Shown here piece by piece: positions 53,996 to 64,000 of a DNA stretch of 64,000 nt. This DNA comes from JAEMQF01 sp963850525. GTDB lineage: Bacteria > Pseudomonadota > Gammaproteobacteria > Burkholderiales > Burkholderiaceae_C. Below the pieces are notes generated by a model, which did not search any database, was not told where the DNA came from, and worked only from the letters and a program-made list of their open reading frames with translations. Every line of letters begins with the position of its first letter. Position 1 is the stretch's first letter. The translations under genes were made by a program, and so were the position numbers. The stretch spans positions 1 through 64,000 of the forward strand of contig CAWKLQ010000002.1 of assembly GCA_963850525.1 (NCBI GenBank). The letters run 5' to 3'.

Positions 53996-54418
53996 GTCGG
54001 CTCCCTCTATGTTCTTCGAGAGGGCAATCGTATCCGGCCGTTTAATTGGCCAACAGACCGGATCAGCACAAGGTCAACCACCCGCGTGCCTCGCGAGGCG
54101 CGCAGGTGAGGGATCTCTGAGCGAGTGACCGCGGTCGGCTACCTTGAACGTCGGGCTGTCCTGCGGGCGTTCTCACGACGGTCTGTGCACGTCGCCGGCG
54201 CTTTTATCGAGGCGGTTGGTGACCGCGATGTGGCCGAGACCGGGAGTTCAAGGTGTGGCTGCCACCGACCGCACACGCTGCATTGCTGACATTGTCGGTG
54301 CCTACTCGACCGTCGCCTATGCGGTAGATGCAGTCGTTCTGGCGAGCCCGGCCGATCGTTCATTGGTGACCTGCCGCTGTCTGCCAATCACAAGTGATCA
54401 AACCCAACTCAAATCAAA
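53996..54418. other. Right flank of the accessory island
   Basis: About 420 bases with no supported gene. It should contain the promoter of the SIR2-SMC operon (54000-54060, AT-richer). The part from about 54110 is GC-rich again. No direct repeat matching the left flank was found by eye. Confidence 0.6.
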
Positions 54419-56254
54419 TCACCCCCCAAGCCGCCCCGCAAACGCCCCATCGCCACTCAACGTGATGTACAGCGTCTGCGTCGCCCGCGTCGCCGCCACG
54501 TAGAAGAGCCGCGCTTCGTCGGCTTCGTTCTCGCCCACTTCGGGCATGTGGCCGACACCTGGCAGCGCGACGACCGAAAATTCGAGGCCCTTGCTCGCGT
54601 GCATCGTCAACACCTTGATCGTGTCCGTGGTCGGATTGAAACTCCCCGAGCCGCGCCGCACGTGGTGCGGCAGCCGGCGCTGCCGCAGCGCCGCGGCGCA
54701 CGCGTCCATCACGGCGTGGCGGCGGCAGATGATGGCCATGTCGCCCCACGCATAGCCCTGCTCGTGCGCGGCGCCTAACAGCTCGGCGACTTTGACCGCT
54801 TCGTCGCGCAAGGTCGGCAGGCGGATCACGACGGGCTCGTGCCCTTCGCGCCCGCAGCTGATGGGCTGCAGCATGGGGATGGCGTCGCTGTCGTTGTCGT
54901 CATTGATGGCGCCATCCTCGGGCTTGAGCAAATCGGCGGCGATCAGGTTCGCCGTGTTCAGCACCTGGCGCGTATTGCGGTAGTTGATGCGCAGCACCGT
55001 CGTGCGGCCTTGCGCCTGGATGCCCACACTGCGGAAGCTGAACTGGCGCGTGTGGCGGCGCTCGTAAATGCTTTGCGCGTCGTCGTAAAGCAGGAGCAGG
55101 CAGTTCGTGCTGGGGTCGACCATCTGCGTGACCAGCTTCAGCCACTCGGGCTGAAAGTCGTGGCCTTCGTCGATGAGCACGGCGAGGTATTGGCCCGACG
55201 GGATCTGGCGCCGCTCGACGCCGCGGATCACGTGGTCGACCATCTGCTCGAAAAGCTCCGGCCCTTGCGGCGGCAGGCGCTGGCCGAACGCCACCAACTG
55301 CTGGCGGCACCATTTGTGGAAGTGGCGCACGAGCACGCGCTCAGTGAGGCCCTTCGCCTTCATCACCGCGGCCAGCTTCACGGCCAGCGGCTCGTTGTAG
55401 CAAAGCACGAGGATGGGTTTCGCAGCGCTCGCGGCTGCGGCCAACTGCTCGGCGCGGTAGCCCAGGATCATCGTCTTGCCCGAGCCGGCAACGCCGTGGA
55501 TGATGCGGTGCCCCTCGCCCAGGCTGCGCGCGAGCTGCTCCTGCTGCAGGTCCATGACGCGCACGATGTCGGGCACGCTGCGCTCGTCGTTTTGGGTGCC
55601 GGGCGTATCGAACAGCCCGAGCTGCGGGCTGACGCGCACTTCGGGGAACAGGATCCAGCGCACGCGGTCGATCTGCGGCAGCGAGAGCACGCCGCGCATC
55701 AGCGTCGGGAACATGTCCCACAGGCGGCTTTGAAACGATTCCGCTTCGGTGGCTTCGGTCATCTCGTCGGAGCACATCGCCCGGTGCGGTTCGATCGCCT
55801 GGTTCAGCCCGGCCGACTCGAACTGGCGCCGCGTGATGTGCGTGAAGACGACGCCGTAGCTCCACGGAAAGGCCAACGCGCCCTTGTTCTTGCCGGCGTC
55901 GGAGATGAGTTGTTTGTCGCGCGACAAGGCGTCGACCACCTGGTGCGCGTAATGGCGAGCCTGTTCGATCGGATTCGCGACGTTCTTCGGCACGCCGCCG
56001 GGAACGATCTCCCAGGTCTGCTTGTTCGCCGTCTGAATGATGTCCAGGCGCCAGTCCTTCACCTCCAGGATCAGCAGGCCGCGCCGCGGGTGCAGGATCA
56101 CGAAGTCGGGGTGGCTATGCGTGGGGCCGACAGGAACGTCGTACCAGACCAGGTAGTCGTCGTCGAGTTTTTGTTCGAGCCGCTCGGCCAGCCGGCGCTC
56201 GCCCTGCGTCATTCGCGAGACGCAGGTGCTGAGCGAGGGGATCAGCGTGGCCAT
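54419..56254 (-). CDS. NERD-domain UvrD-like helicase
   Basis: A 611-residue protein. The N-terminal NERD nuclease-related domain (about 15-130) carries DFVILHPRRGLLILEVKDW, where D, E and K match the expected nuclease residues. The superfamily 1 helicase core follows: Walker A HGVAGSGKTMILG, DExx box AVLIDEGHDFQPEW, motif IV-V TMHASKGLEFSVVALPG and motif VI ARLFYVAATRA. Such NERD-helicases are common near defence genes and may process foreign DNA, but some are chromosomal repair proteins. Its high GC is host-like, so it may predate the island insertion. Confidence 0.88.
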   Translation of the reverse strand: MATLIPSLSTCVSRMTQGERRLAERLEQKLDDDYLVWYDVPVGPTHSHPDFVILHPRRGLLILEVKDWRLDIIQTANKQTWEIVPGGVPKNVANPIEQARHYAHQVVDALSRDKQLISDAGKNKGALAFPWSYGVVFTHITRRQFESAGLNQAIEPHRAMCSDEMTEATEAESFQSRLWDMFPTLMRGVLSLPQIDRVRWILFPEVRVSPQLGLFDTPGTQNDERSVPDIVRVMDLQQEQLARSLGEGHRIIHGVAGSGKTMILGYRAEQLAAAASAAKPILVLCYNEPLAVKLAAVMKAKGLTERVLVRHFHKWCRQQLVAFGQRLPPQGPELFEQMVDHVIRGVERRQIPSGQYLAVLIDEGHDFQPEWLKLVTQMVDPSTNCLLLLYDDAQSIYERRHTRQFSFRSVGIQAQGRTTVLRINYRNTRQVLNTANLIAADLLKPEDGAINDDNDSDAIPMLQPISCGREGHEPVVIRLPTLRDEAVKVAELLGAAHEQGYAWGDMAIICRRHAVMDACAAALRQRRLPHHVRRGSGSFNPTTDTIKVLTMHASKGLEFSVVALPGVGHMPEVGENEADEARLFYVAATRATQTLYITLSGDGAFAGRLGG

Positions 56255-56325
56255 GGGGGCTGGAAGTCAGCGACTTGCGGGGCCGCCGAAGCTTTCGGCA
56301 GACTTCGGCTGCCAGCGCGGCAGCG

Positions 56326-57099
56326 TCACACGACGTCCAAGACGACGTCGCCCAAGCCATCTACCATGAACACGGCGTGGTCGCCGGGCGAGACTGAGAA
56401 CGTCGGGACCACGCTGCCGGTGATGACGATCATGCCGGCTTTCAGGTCACGCTTGCGCAGCGCCAGCAGGTTCGCAAGCCAGGCGAGCGTGGCATACGGG
56501 TCTTCGGCGTTGCCCTGGGCAGCCGGTTTGTCGTTGAGGGTTTGCCACCCCTTCACGCCGACGACCTCGGACGGCATCAAGGCCTTCATCGGGCCGACCA
56601 CCACGCCGCCGTTCCAGCAGTTCTCCACGATCATCGAGCTCGCTTGCGTTTGCGCGTAGACGGCGTTGCGGTCCTCGATCAGCTCGTAGGCCGCCATGGC
56701 GCCGGCAACGAACGGCACGACACTCTGCGCCGTCCAAGGGGTGTTGCCGGCGGGCATGTCGGCAGCGAGCTTCAGCGCAATCTCGCTCTCGACGCGCAGG
56801 TTGACGAAATCAGCCTTCGCGATGCGCGCCGGCGACGCATGGATCGTCTTGGCGAAGATCGCGCCGCCGCAGGGGTGGGTGATTCCCATGAGCTGTTGCA
56901 TCACCTTCGTCGTCGTCGCGACCTTCACGCCGGCGACGGCGCCGTACACCGGCTCGGCCAGGCGCCAATACGCTTCCTGCGCCGCATACGCCTCGTGCAT
57001 CGATGCCGGCTTCAGCGCATCGGGCAGATTCGCGTAGTTCTGCCGCGTGCGCCGCGCATCCCACAGGTGAGCCGCCATCGATTCAGGTCGTGCGTTCAT
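56326..57099 (-). CDS. 2-keto-4-pentenoate hydratase family protein (MhpD-like)
   Basis: Fumarylacetoacetase-fold enzyme of 257 residues. VAGVKVATTTKVMQQLMG, the metal-site RVESEIALKLA with its E-x-E pair, and the closing GSVVPTFSVSPGDHAVFMV are hallmarks of hydratases that add water to 2-oxo-4-enoates in meta-cleavage pathways. No dioxygenase or aldolase gene is adjacent, so its pathway is unknown. ATG 57099 gives the family's N-terminus. Confidence 0.87.
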   Translation of the reverse strand: MNARPESMAAHLWDARRTRQNYANLPDALKPASMHEAYAAQEAYWRLAEPVYGAVAGVKVATTTKVMQQLMGITHPCGGAIFAKTIHASPARIAKADFVNLRVESEIALKLAADMPAGNTPWTAQSVVPFVAGAMAAYELIEDRNAVYAQTQASSMIVENCWNGGVVVGPMKALMPSEVVGVKGWQTLNDKPAAQGNAEDPYATLAWLANLLALRKRDLKAGMIVITGSVVPTFSVSPGDHAVFMVDGLGDVVLDVV

Positions 57100-57149
57100 T
57101 GCCTGCTTTCGTCGTTCCGGTTTCCCGATGTTCGCACTTCGCGCGCGAG

Positions 57150-57482
57150 CTACCAGCCCAGCCCGATGTGCAGAGGCAGGTAGACCGCCATGCCCGCGAC
57201 GATGGTCCCGAGCACGCCGCCTCTGAAATAGATCCAGGCCATGCCGGCGGCGAGCGAGTACAGCCTGGCGTCCATCCAAGTGACGATCAACTCGCCATGG
57301 CTCATGACGACCTCCGGCGCGATCACCGCGGCCAAGGCGGCCACCGGCGCGTATTTCAAACCCGTCTGTGCGGCGGGCGGCAAGGTCCAGCTTCGCTTGG
57401 AGATGAAAAACAGCGAACGCGTCAGCACTGAAATGAGCGCGATGGCGCCGACCAGGGCGATGACTTTCCAATCGGGGCTCAT
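57150..57482 (-). CDS. azlD: AzlD family branched-chain amino acid exporter subunit
   Basis: A 110-residue membrane protein with three or four helices, the small partner of AzlC. LISVLTRSLFFISK and YAPVAALAAVIAPEVV are typical. AzlCD exports branched-chain amino acids and analogues. The ATG overlaps the azlC stop by four bases, so the two subunits are co-translated. Confidence 0.88.
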   Translation of the reverse strand: MSPDWKVIALVGAIALISVLTRSLFFISKRSWTLPPAAQTGLKYAPVAALAAVIAPEVVMSHGELIVTWMDARLYSLAAGMAWIYFRGGVLGTIVAGMAVYLPLHIGLGW

Positions 57483-58207
57483 CGCTGCGCTGGCCCCTTG
57501 CCGAGCAAGCGGTCCAGAGGCATGCAGACGACGACGGCCACGATGATCGCCACGACGATGTTCAATTTGAGCGGCAGCGCGAAGGCGGCCACCGCCACCG
57601 TGGCTGCCACGGCGGCCGCAACGGCGCGCGGCAGGTTGACGACGAGTGAGCCCATGATGCCCACCAGGGCAAGAATTCCGGCGAAGCCGAGGCCCCACGA
57701 CTCCGGGACCGAATGGCCCAGCGCCACGCCGAGCAGGCCGGTCACGCTCCAGATCGTCCAGCCGGTCAAGCCGTTGCCCCACCAGTAGGCATCCTGCGCG
57801 GCGCGGCCCTGCGCATCGGTTGCGGGTTGCGGGAAGCGGCGCGTGAACATCACATAGTTCAGGTCGGCGAACAGATAGCCCTTGAGCAGCCGGCGCCAGA
57901 GGGTGTCGTGCAGGACGTAGTCACGCAAGTGCGCACTGAACACGATGAAGCGCAGGTTCACGCAGAAGCATGTGGCCAGCACCACCCACGCCGGAGCCGA
58001 CGCCGCGAGAAGCGGCAAGGCGGCAAGTTGCGAACTGCCGGCGAACACGATGATCGCCATCAGGAGGGCCGCCGCCAGGCCGATGCCAGACTTGATCATC
58101 GCAACGCCGGTCATCAATCCCCACGCGGCGATGCCGGGTGCAACCACCATCATCTCCGCCACGCCGCGCTTGAAGTCTGGATGGTCGAAGCGACCGGGCG
58201 CGCGCAT
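57479..58207 (-). CDS. azlC: AzlC family amino acid exporter, large subunit
   Basis: A 242-residue membrane protein with about six helices. The start, PGIAAWGLMTGVAMIKSGIG, and the downstream FAGSSQLAALPLL and FCVNLRFIVFSAHLRDY are diagnostic of AzlC. With azlD it forms the branched-chain amino acid exporter. It is first in the minus-strand pair and divergent from the outer-membrane barrel gene. Confidence 0.92.
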   Translation of the reverse strand: MRAPGRFDHPDFKRGVAEMMVVAPGIAAWGLMTGVAMIKSGIGLAAALLMAIIVFAGSSQLAALPLLAASAPAWVVLATCFCVNLRFIVFSAHLRDYVLHDTLWRRLLKGYLFADLNYVMFTRRFPQPATDAQGRAAQDAYWWGNGLTGWTIWSVTGLLGVALGHSVPESWGLGFAGILALVGIMGSLVVNLPRAVAAAVAATVAVAAFALPLKLNIVVAIIVAVVVCMPLDRLLGKGPAQR

Positions 58208-58360
58208 GGATGGGAGACGACGGCGCTAGCCAGCGCCGCAGTGGTGGTGGAACAGAATCATAGCCGCGTGCGGCGGCGTGGCGGCGCACGCGCAAGATGC
58301 TGCTGCGGGTTGCCGTTCGCGCTAGCATGCAAGCTGCTTTCACCAACCAGGAGATGCGTC

Positions 58361-60134
<1,774 letters not shown>

Positions 60135-60139
<5 letters not shown>

Positions 60140-60182
60140 TATCCGCTTTGACCCCTATCCGCTTTGACCCCTATCCGCTTCG
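60135..60182 (+). repeat. 16-base tandem repeat, three copies
   Basis: ACCCCTATCCGCTTTG is present twice exactly (60135-60150, 60151-60166) and once with one change (60167-60182). The third copy supplies the last codons and stop of the convergent YeeE/YedE gene. Confidence 0.95.
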
Positions 60183-61286
60183 ATCGATCCGCCACACCTG
60201 ATAGCGCAGTGCCAGCACCGCGCCGGCGACGATCGCGCCCGTCGCCAGAAAACTCCCGAGCGACAGCGTCGACACGCCTGACAAGCCCTGGCCCACGGTG
60301 CAGCCCAGGGCGGTGACCCCGCCCACGCCCATCAGCAAGCCACCGACGATGTGATTCACCAGGTCTTCGGTGTTCGCGAAACCTTCCCAGCGGAAGTCGC
60401 GCGACGCGAGCGCCGCCGCCGCCGAGCCCACGACGACACCCGCCATGCTGACGATGCCTATCGTCAGCAGCTTCGTCTTGTCGCTGAACAGAATCAACCA
60501 GTCGAGCGCATAGGCCACCGGCGCGACCATGCTCAGCGACTCCATGCGCTTCGAGTTGGTCGCCAGGAAAACCTCTTCCAGCGTTCTCGGGTCCTCGGCG
60601 AGATGGCCCATCACCCCCGATACGCCCCACAGGGCGGCGATCACCGCGCCCACGCTCACGCCGCCGAGCCACACGTCGCGGGTGCGACCCTGCGGATCGC
60701 GCAGCACCCAGACGACGAGCAACAGCGCAACCAGCGCGCCGAGCCCGAGCGCCAGAGGCGCAGTGGCAACGCCCAGTCGCGCCGCCAACAGCGTCGGCAG
60801 GTCTTGCCCCGCGGGCAGCTGAAGTGCGACGCGGTCCACGCTGTTCACGCGCAGCACGCCGGTGATGCCGCGCAGCGTCGCGAACGCCGACACGCCGAGC
60901 ACGTGCAGCACGACGAGTGACTTGAGGTTGCCCGCACCGAGGCGCACGAGGCTTTTGCTGCCGCAACCCGAGGCGAGCACCATGCCAAAACCGAACAGCG
61001 TGCCGCCGACGAGGGCCGACAGCCACGACAGCTGCGGCCCGGCGTAAATCGTGTTCTTTGCGGCAACCCAACCCAGGCCCACCATGACGTTGAAGCCGAG
61101 CGTCGCGGTCGCGATCGCCAGCGCCCACATGCGCGCGCGTGCCCAGTCGCCCATGTTCACGACGTCGGACACGGCGCCCATGGTGCAGAAGTGGCAACGC
61201 TGCGCGATCGCACCGAAAGCCGCAGCCAGCGCAAAAGCGGCCCACAAGATTCGGGTGCTCAACTGCGCGACGTCGCTCTCGGTCAT
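60171..61286 (-). CDS. YeeE/YedE family sulfur-compound transporter
   Basis: An inner-membrane protein of 371 residues with ten or so helices. The conserved cysteines appear in QRCHFCTMGAVSD, LASGCGSKSLVR and ALGCTVGQGLSG, as in YeeE-type thiosulfate and thiol transporters. ATG 61286 is used because MTESDVAQLS begins the conserved part. The last codons overlap the 16-base tandem repeat, so the extreme C-terminus is repeat-derived. It is convergent with add. Confidence 0.88.
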   Translation of the reverse strand: MTESDVAQLSTRILWAAFALAAAFGAIAQRCHFCTMGAVSDVVNMGDWARARMWALAIATATLGFNVMVGLGWVAAKNTIYAGPQLSWLSALVGGTLFGFGMVLASGCGSKSLVRLGAGNLKSLVVLHVLGVSAFATLRGITGVLRVNSVDRVALQLPAGQDLPTLLAARLGVATAPLALGLGALVALLLVVWVLRDPQGRTRDVWLGGVSVGAVIAALWGVSGVMGHLAEDPRTLEEVFLATNSKRMESLSMVAPVAYALDWLILFSDKTKLLTIGIVSMAGVVVGSAAAALASRDFRWEGFANTEDLVNHIVGGLLMGVGGVTALGCTVGQGLSGVSTLSLGSFLATGAIVAGAVLALRYQVWRIDRSG

Positions 61287-61454
61287 GCGCCGATTGTGGC
61301 GTGGCGCAGGCAACGGCGCGTCGATTCACAGCGCTCCCCCGCAGTCTCGGTGGGGCCGCGTCGGATGGCGGCTGCGACAATGCGCAGCAACCCGCCGCGC
61401 GTGCTCCCGCGCGGCAGGCCGATTTTTCCCTTCGGAGCCATGTAGAGGAACACC

Positions 61455-62564
61455 ATGTTGAAAAACCTCGCCCGCGTCAGCGCTCACGCGCTCGGCGCGA
61501 TCCTTGCAGTTGGCGCTGCATTGCCCCTTCAAGCCCAAGCCCAAGCCCAAACTCCCGCGGGCCCGCCGCTGAAAGTCGGTTTTGTCTACGTGAGTCCGGT
61601 GGGCGAAGCCGGCTGGACTTTCCAGCACGACCAGGGCCGCCGCGAAATGGAACGTGCGCTGGGTGCGCGTGTGCAGACGAGCGTCGTCGAATCGGTGGCT
61701 GAAGGGGCGGACGCCGAACGTGTGTTGCGCGACCTGGCGGCGCAGGGCCATGGGCTGATTTTTGCGACGAGTTTCGGCTACCTCGAGCCGGCGCTGCGCG
61801 TTGCCGCGGAGTACCCGAACGTGCGCTTCGAACACGTCGGCGGCTACCGAACCGCAGCCAACCTGAACACCTACGACGCGCGCTACTACGAAGCGCGCTA
61901 TCTGGCGGGCCTGCTCGCGGGGAAAAGCAGCAAGCGTGCGATTGCGGGTTACGTCGCTGGGTTTCCGGTGCCCGAAGTCGTGCAAGGCATCAACGCCTTT
62001 GCGATCGGGATGCGCGAAGCGAATCCGAAGGCCGAAGTGCACGTGCTGTGGCTGAACTCCTGGTTCGACCCGGCGCGCGAGCGCGAAGCGGCGCTCACGC
62101 TCATCGGCCTGGGCGCCGACGTGCTGACGAACCACAGCGCTTCGGCGGCGGTGGCGCAGGCCGCGCAGGAAAAGCGCGTCATGTTCATCGGCTACCAGAG
62201 CGACATGCGCAAGTTCGCGCCTGACGCGCAGCTCGCCGCGGTGAGCCACCATTGGGGCGGCTACTACACGCGTGTCGCGCAGGCGGTGCTCGACGGAACC
62301 TATCGGCCGCAACCGGTGTGGGCCGGCATGAAGGAGGGCCTGGTGCAGTTGAGCGCCTTGCGCCCGAACACGCCGCCCGCAGTGCGCAACCTGATCGAGA
62401 CGCGCCGCAAGGCGATCGAGGCCGGAACCTTCACGCCCTTCAGCGCGCCGCTCGTCGACAACCAGCGCCGCACCCGTCTGGCGCAGGGCGCGCTGGACGA
62501 CGCGCAGATCGGCGCGATGGACTGGTTCGTGCAGGGGGTGGTGGGCACCTTGCCCAAGCCCTAG
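61455..62564 (+). CDS. BMP-family ABC transporter substrate-binding protein
   Basis: A periplasmic receptor of 369 residues. Signal peptide about residues 1-30 with a short QAQAQAQ run near the cleavage site. The binding core shows VGFVYVSPVGEAGWTFQHDQ, IFATSFGYLEPALRVAAEYP and YEARYLAGLLAG, the pattern of the Bmp/Med (PnrA) nucleoside receptors. Such receptors bring in purine nucleosides, which would suit the adenosine deaminase 1.3 kb away. The permease and ATPase genes are not in the window. Confidence 0.9.
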   Translation: MLKNLARVSAHALGAILAVGAALPLQAQAQAQTPAGPPLKVGFVYVSPVGEAGWTFQHDQGRREMERALGARVQTSVVESVAEGADAERVLRDLAAQGHGLIFATSFGYLEPALRVAAEYPNVRFEHVGGYRTAANLNTYDARYYEARYLAGLLAGKSSKRAIAGYVAGFPVPEVVQGINAFAIGMREANPKAEVHVLWLNSWFDPAREREAALTLIGLGADVLTNHSASAAVAQAAQEKRVMFIGYQSDMRKFAPDAQLAAVSHHWGGYYTRVAQAVLDGTYRPQPVWAGMKEGLVQLSALRPNTPPAVRNLIETRRKAIEAGTFTPFSAPLVDNQRRTRLAQGALDDAQIGAMDWFVQGVVGTLPKP

Positions 62565-62607
62565 CCCGAGACGTTGAAGTGAGAGGCGGCGTGCGCCGGG
62601 CGCCGCG

Positions 62608-63120
62608 TCAGCCCTGCGCGAACCTCAATTTCAACTGCGGCAGCAGGCCGCCGGCGTCGACCCGGTCGAGCAGGAACTCGGGCACGGGCTCGCAGCGCAA
62701 AGTGTCGTCCGGCGGGAAGGCGTTGAGGCGCGTGACGCGGCCGGTGCGCGCGTCGAACTCAATGGGCTCGCCGTCTTCGATCAGGTTCACCTGAGCACAA
62801 GTGAGCAGCAGCAAGCCGACGTTGAAGGCGTTGCGGTAATAGAGGCCGGCGAAGGACGGCGCGATCACGGCGGCGATTCCCAGGTGCACCAGCACCGCGG
62901 CGGCTTCTTCGCGCGACGAGCCCACGCCGAAGTTCTCGCCCGCGACGATGACGTCACCACGCTCGACCTTGCTGCCGAAGCCGGGCCGCAGCAATTCCAG
63001 GCAATGGCGCGCCGCGACATCGATCTCGTGGTTCAGGCTGTGGCCAGGCGCAAGTTGATCGGTGTTGATGTCGGAGGGGAGTTTCCAGACCCTCATTCGA
63101 GTCGCCTCGACGCTCGCCAC
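62608..63120 (-). CDS. 3-isopropylmalate dehydratase small subunit-like protein
   Basis: Swivel-domain subunit of an aconitase-type hydro-lyase, 170 residues. WKLPSDINTDQLAPG, ENFGVGSSREEAAAVL and SFAGLYYRNAFNVGLLLL are the substrate-binding blocks of the LeuD family. The GTG at 63120 follows the large-subunit stop by four bases; ATG 63096 is also possible. Members without a neighbouring leuB often act on other hydroxyacids such as methylmalates or homoaconitate, so the LeuD name is not assigned. Confidence 0.88.
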   Translation of the reverse strand: MASVEATRMRVWKLPSDINTDQLAPGHSLNHEIDVAARHCLELLRPGFGSKVERGDVIVAGENFGVGSSREEAAAVLVHLGIAAVIAPSFAGLYYRNAFNVGLLLLTCAQVNLIEDGEPIEFDARTGRVTRLNAFPPDDTLRCEPVPEFLLDRVDAGGLLPQLKLRFAQG

Positions 63121-63124
63121 GGCG

Positions 63125-64000
63125 TCATGTCAACACATCCCGCGCGTCGCATATCACGCCACGCAGCGCCGACGCCGCCACCGTGTACGGCGACGCCAGG
63201 AAGACGCGCGTATTCGTCGAGCCCAGGCGCCCCTTGAAATTGCGCGCCGTCGACGAGATCACGGTGCTGCCCTCGGGAATGGCCTGGCCGTGGCCGGCGC
63301 ACGCGCCGCACGTGCTGGGCAGGATGGTCGCGCCGGCTTCGATCAGGCGGCGCATGATGCCGTCGCGCTCGGCCAGGCGCCGGTCGCGTTCGCTCGCCGG
63401 GGCGACGAGCAGCTTGACGTGCGGGGCGATGCGAAAGCCCGCGAGCACTTGCGCAGCGGCGCGCAAGTCGTCGAGCTTGGCGCCGGTGCACGCGCCGATG
63501 TAGGCGATGTCGATGCGCGTCGGCTCCAGGTCGTCCACCGGGCGCACATTGGCCGGGCTGCCCGGCAGCGCGACTTGCGGCGCGAGGGTCGACGCGTCGA
63601 AGTGGTGGAAGCTGCCGGCGGCGTCTTCGTCGCTTGCCCAACGGTCGACTTCGATTTCCTGTTGTCTTGCCGCTGCCGGCGAGCCACGCGTACGTGGTCA
63701 GGTCGGGGGCGATCAAGCCGGTCTGCGCGCCGAGTTCCGCGCTCATGTTGCACAGCGTCATGCGCTCGGCCATGCTCAGCGCCTGCACCGCCTCGCCGCA
63801 GTATTCGATGGCGGCGTAGCGTGCGCCGTTCAGGCCGAAGCGGCCGAGCATCGTCAGCGTCATGTCTTTCGCGCTCACGCCCAGGCCCAGGCGCCCGCTC
63901 CAGCGCATGAACATCGTGTGCGGCACGGTCAGCCAGATCTCGCCGGTGGTCACGACGCCCAGCATGTCGGTCGCGCCCACGCCGAACATGTAAGCGCCGA
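63125..64000 (-). pseudogene. 3-isopropylmalate dehydratase large subunit-like, frameshifted and cut by the right edge
   Basis: The 4Fe-4S aconitase-type catalytic subunit, coupled to the small subunit downstream. The left frame contains IGACTGAKLDDLRAAAQVL and STCGACAGHGQAIPEGSTV, whose cysteines bind the cluster, and SSTARNFKGRLGS. The right frame contains LTVPHTMFMRWSGRLGLGVS and AERMTLCNMSAELGAQTG. One extra (or two missing) bases near 63665-63690 separate them. The N-terminal part lies beyond the window. High conservation either side makes a consensus error likely. Confidence 0.88.

Overview
The window is GC-rich DNA and reads as the chromosome of a betaproteobacterium, most likely of the order Burkholderiales. 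The evidence is the divergent ppc / hemCDXY block, histidine utilisation genes next to a SsuA-type ABC transporter, a Bug/TctC solute-binding protein inside a CoA-ligase cluster, and high third-position GC. No single marker fixes the genus.

Layout. 1-6.4 kb holds ppc (minus strand, running off the left edge, broken by several single-base frameshifts) and the haem genes hemC-hemD-hemX-hemY. hemY ends against a tRNA-Arg(ACG). 6.4-9.8 kb looks like a worn-down integrative element: tRNA-Arg, a probable integrase C-terminal remnant, hipB with a hipA stub, two multihaem cytochrome c genes, and a second copy of the tRNA 3' end. 9.8-18.1 kb is a histidine utilisation region: hutF and hutC on the minus strand, hutU-hutH and a three-gene ABC importer on the plus strand, with two palindromic operators between hutC and hutU. 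18.2-20.7 kb has an SGNH hydrolase, an AraC regulator and a small secreted protein. 20.9-26.3 kb is a catabolic operon (acyl-CoA synthetase, TctC-type binding protein, PaaK-type ligase, thiolase). 26.6-31.2 kb has a metallophosphoesterase, an enoyl-CoA hydratase and an AtuA-like protein. 31.3-34.7 kb is an MFS exporter-P450-zinc metalloprotease run. 34.9-40.4 kb has PanE-like, RidA, a membrane protein with a duplicated 3' end, an M20 amidohydrolase, an enoyl-CoA hydratase and a broken toxin-antitoxin pair. 40.8-44.4 kb has an alpha/beta hydrolase, a GFA protein, a CruF-like membrane protein and a TetR regulator.

44.8-54.1 kb is a clear accessory island with visibly lower GC and different codon use. 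It carries a MazG-like pyrophosphohydrolase, an unrecognised two-gene module (GHKL ATPase plus a 767-residue protein with a phosphoribosyltransferase-like stretch), and facing it a three-gene operon of SIR2-domain protein, 195-residue protein and SMC-like ATPase with a CPVC hook. That operon has the architecture of a Lamassu-type (Sir2 effector) antiphage system. A NERD-UvrD helicase follows at 54.4-56.3 kb.

56.3-64 kb returns to housekeeping and catabolic genes: a hydratase, AzlCD, an outer-membrane barrel, adenosine deaminase, a YeeE/YedE transporter, a BMP-family binding protein and a LeuCD-like dehydratase pair whose large subunit is frameshifted and cut by the right edge.

Single-base disruptions occur in ppc (four), hemY, hutF and leuC. 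They sit in otherwise well-conserved proteins, so consensus errors are at least as likely as real pseudogenes. Several dispersed repeats mark intergenic sites: REP-like hairpins, a GGCCCCTTT repeat family, and a 28-bp-stem hairpin with a 16-bp tandem repeat. No CRISPR array, rRNA or intact insertion sequence was seen.
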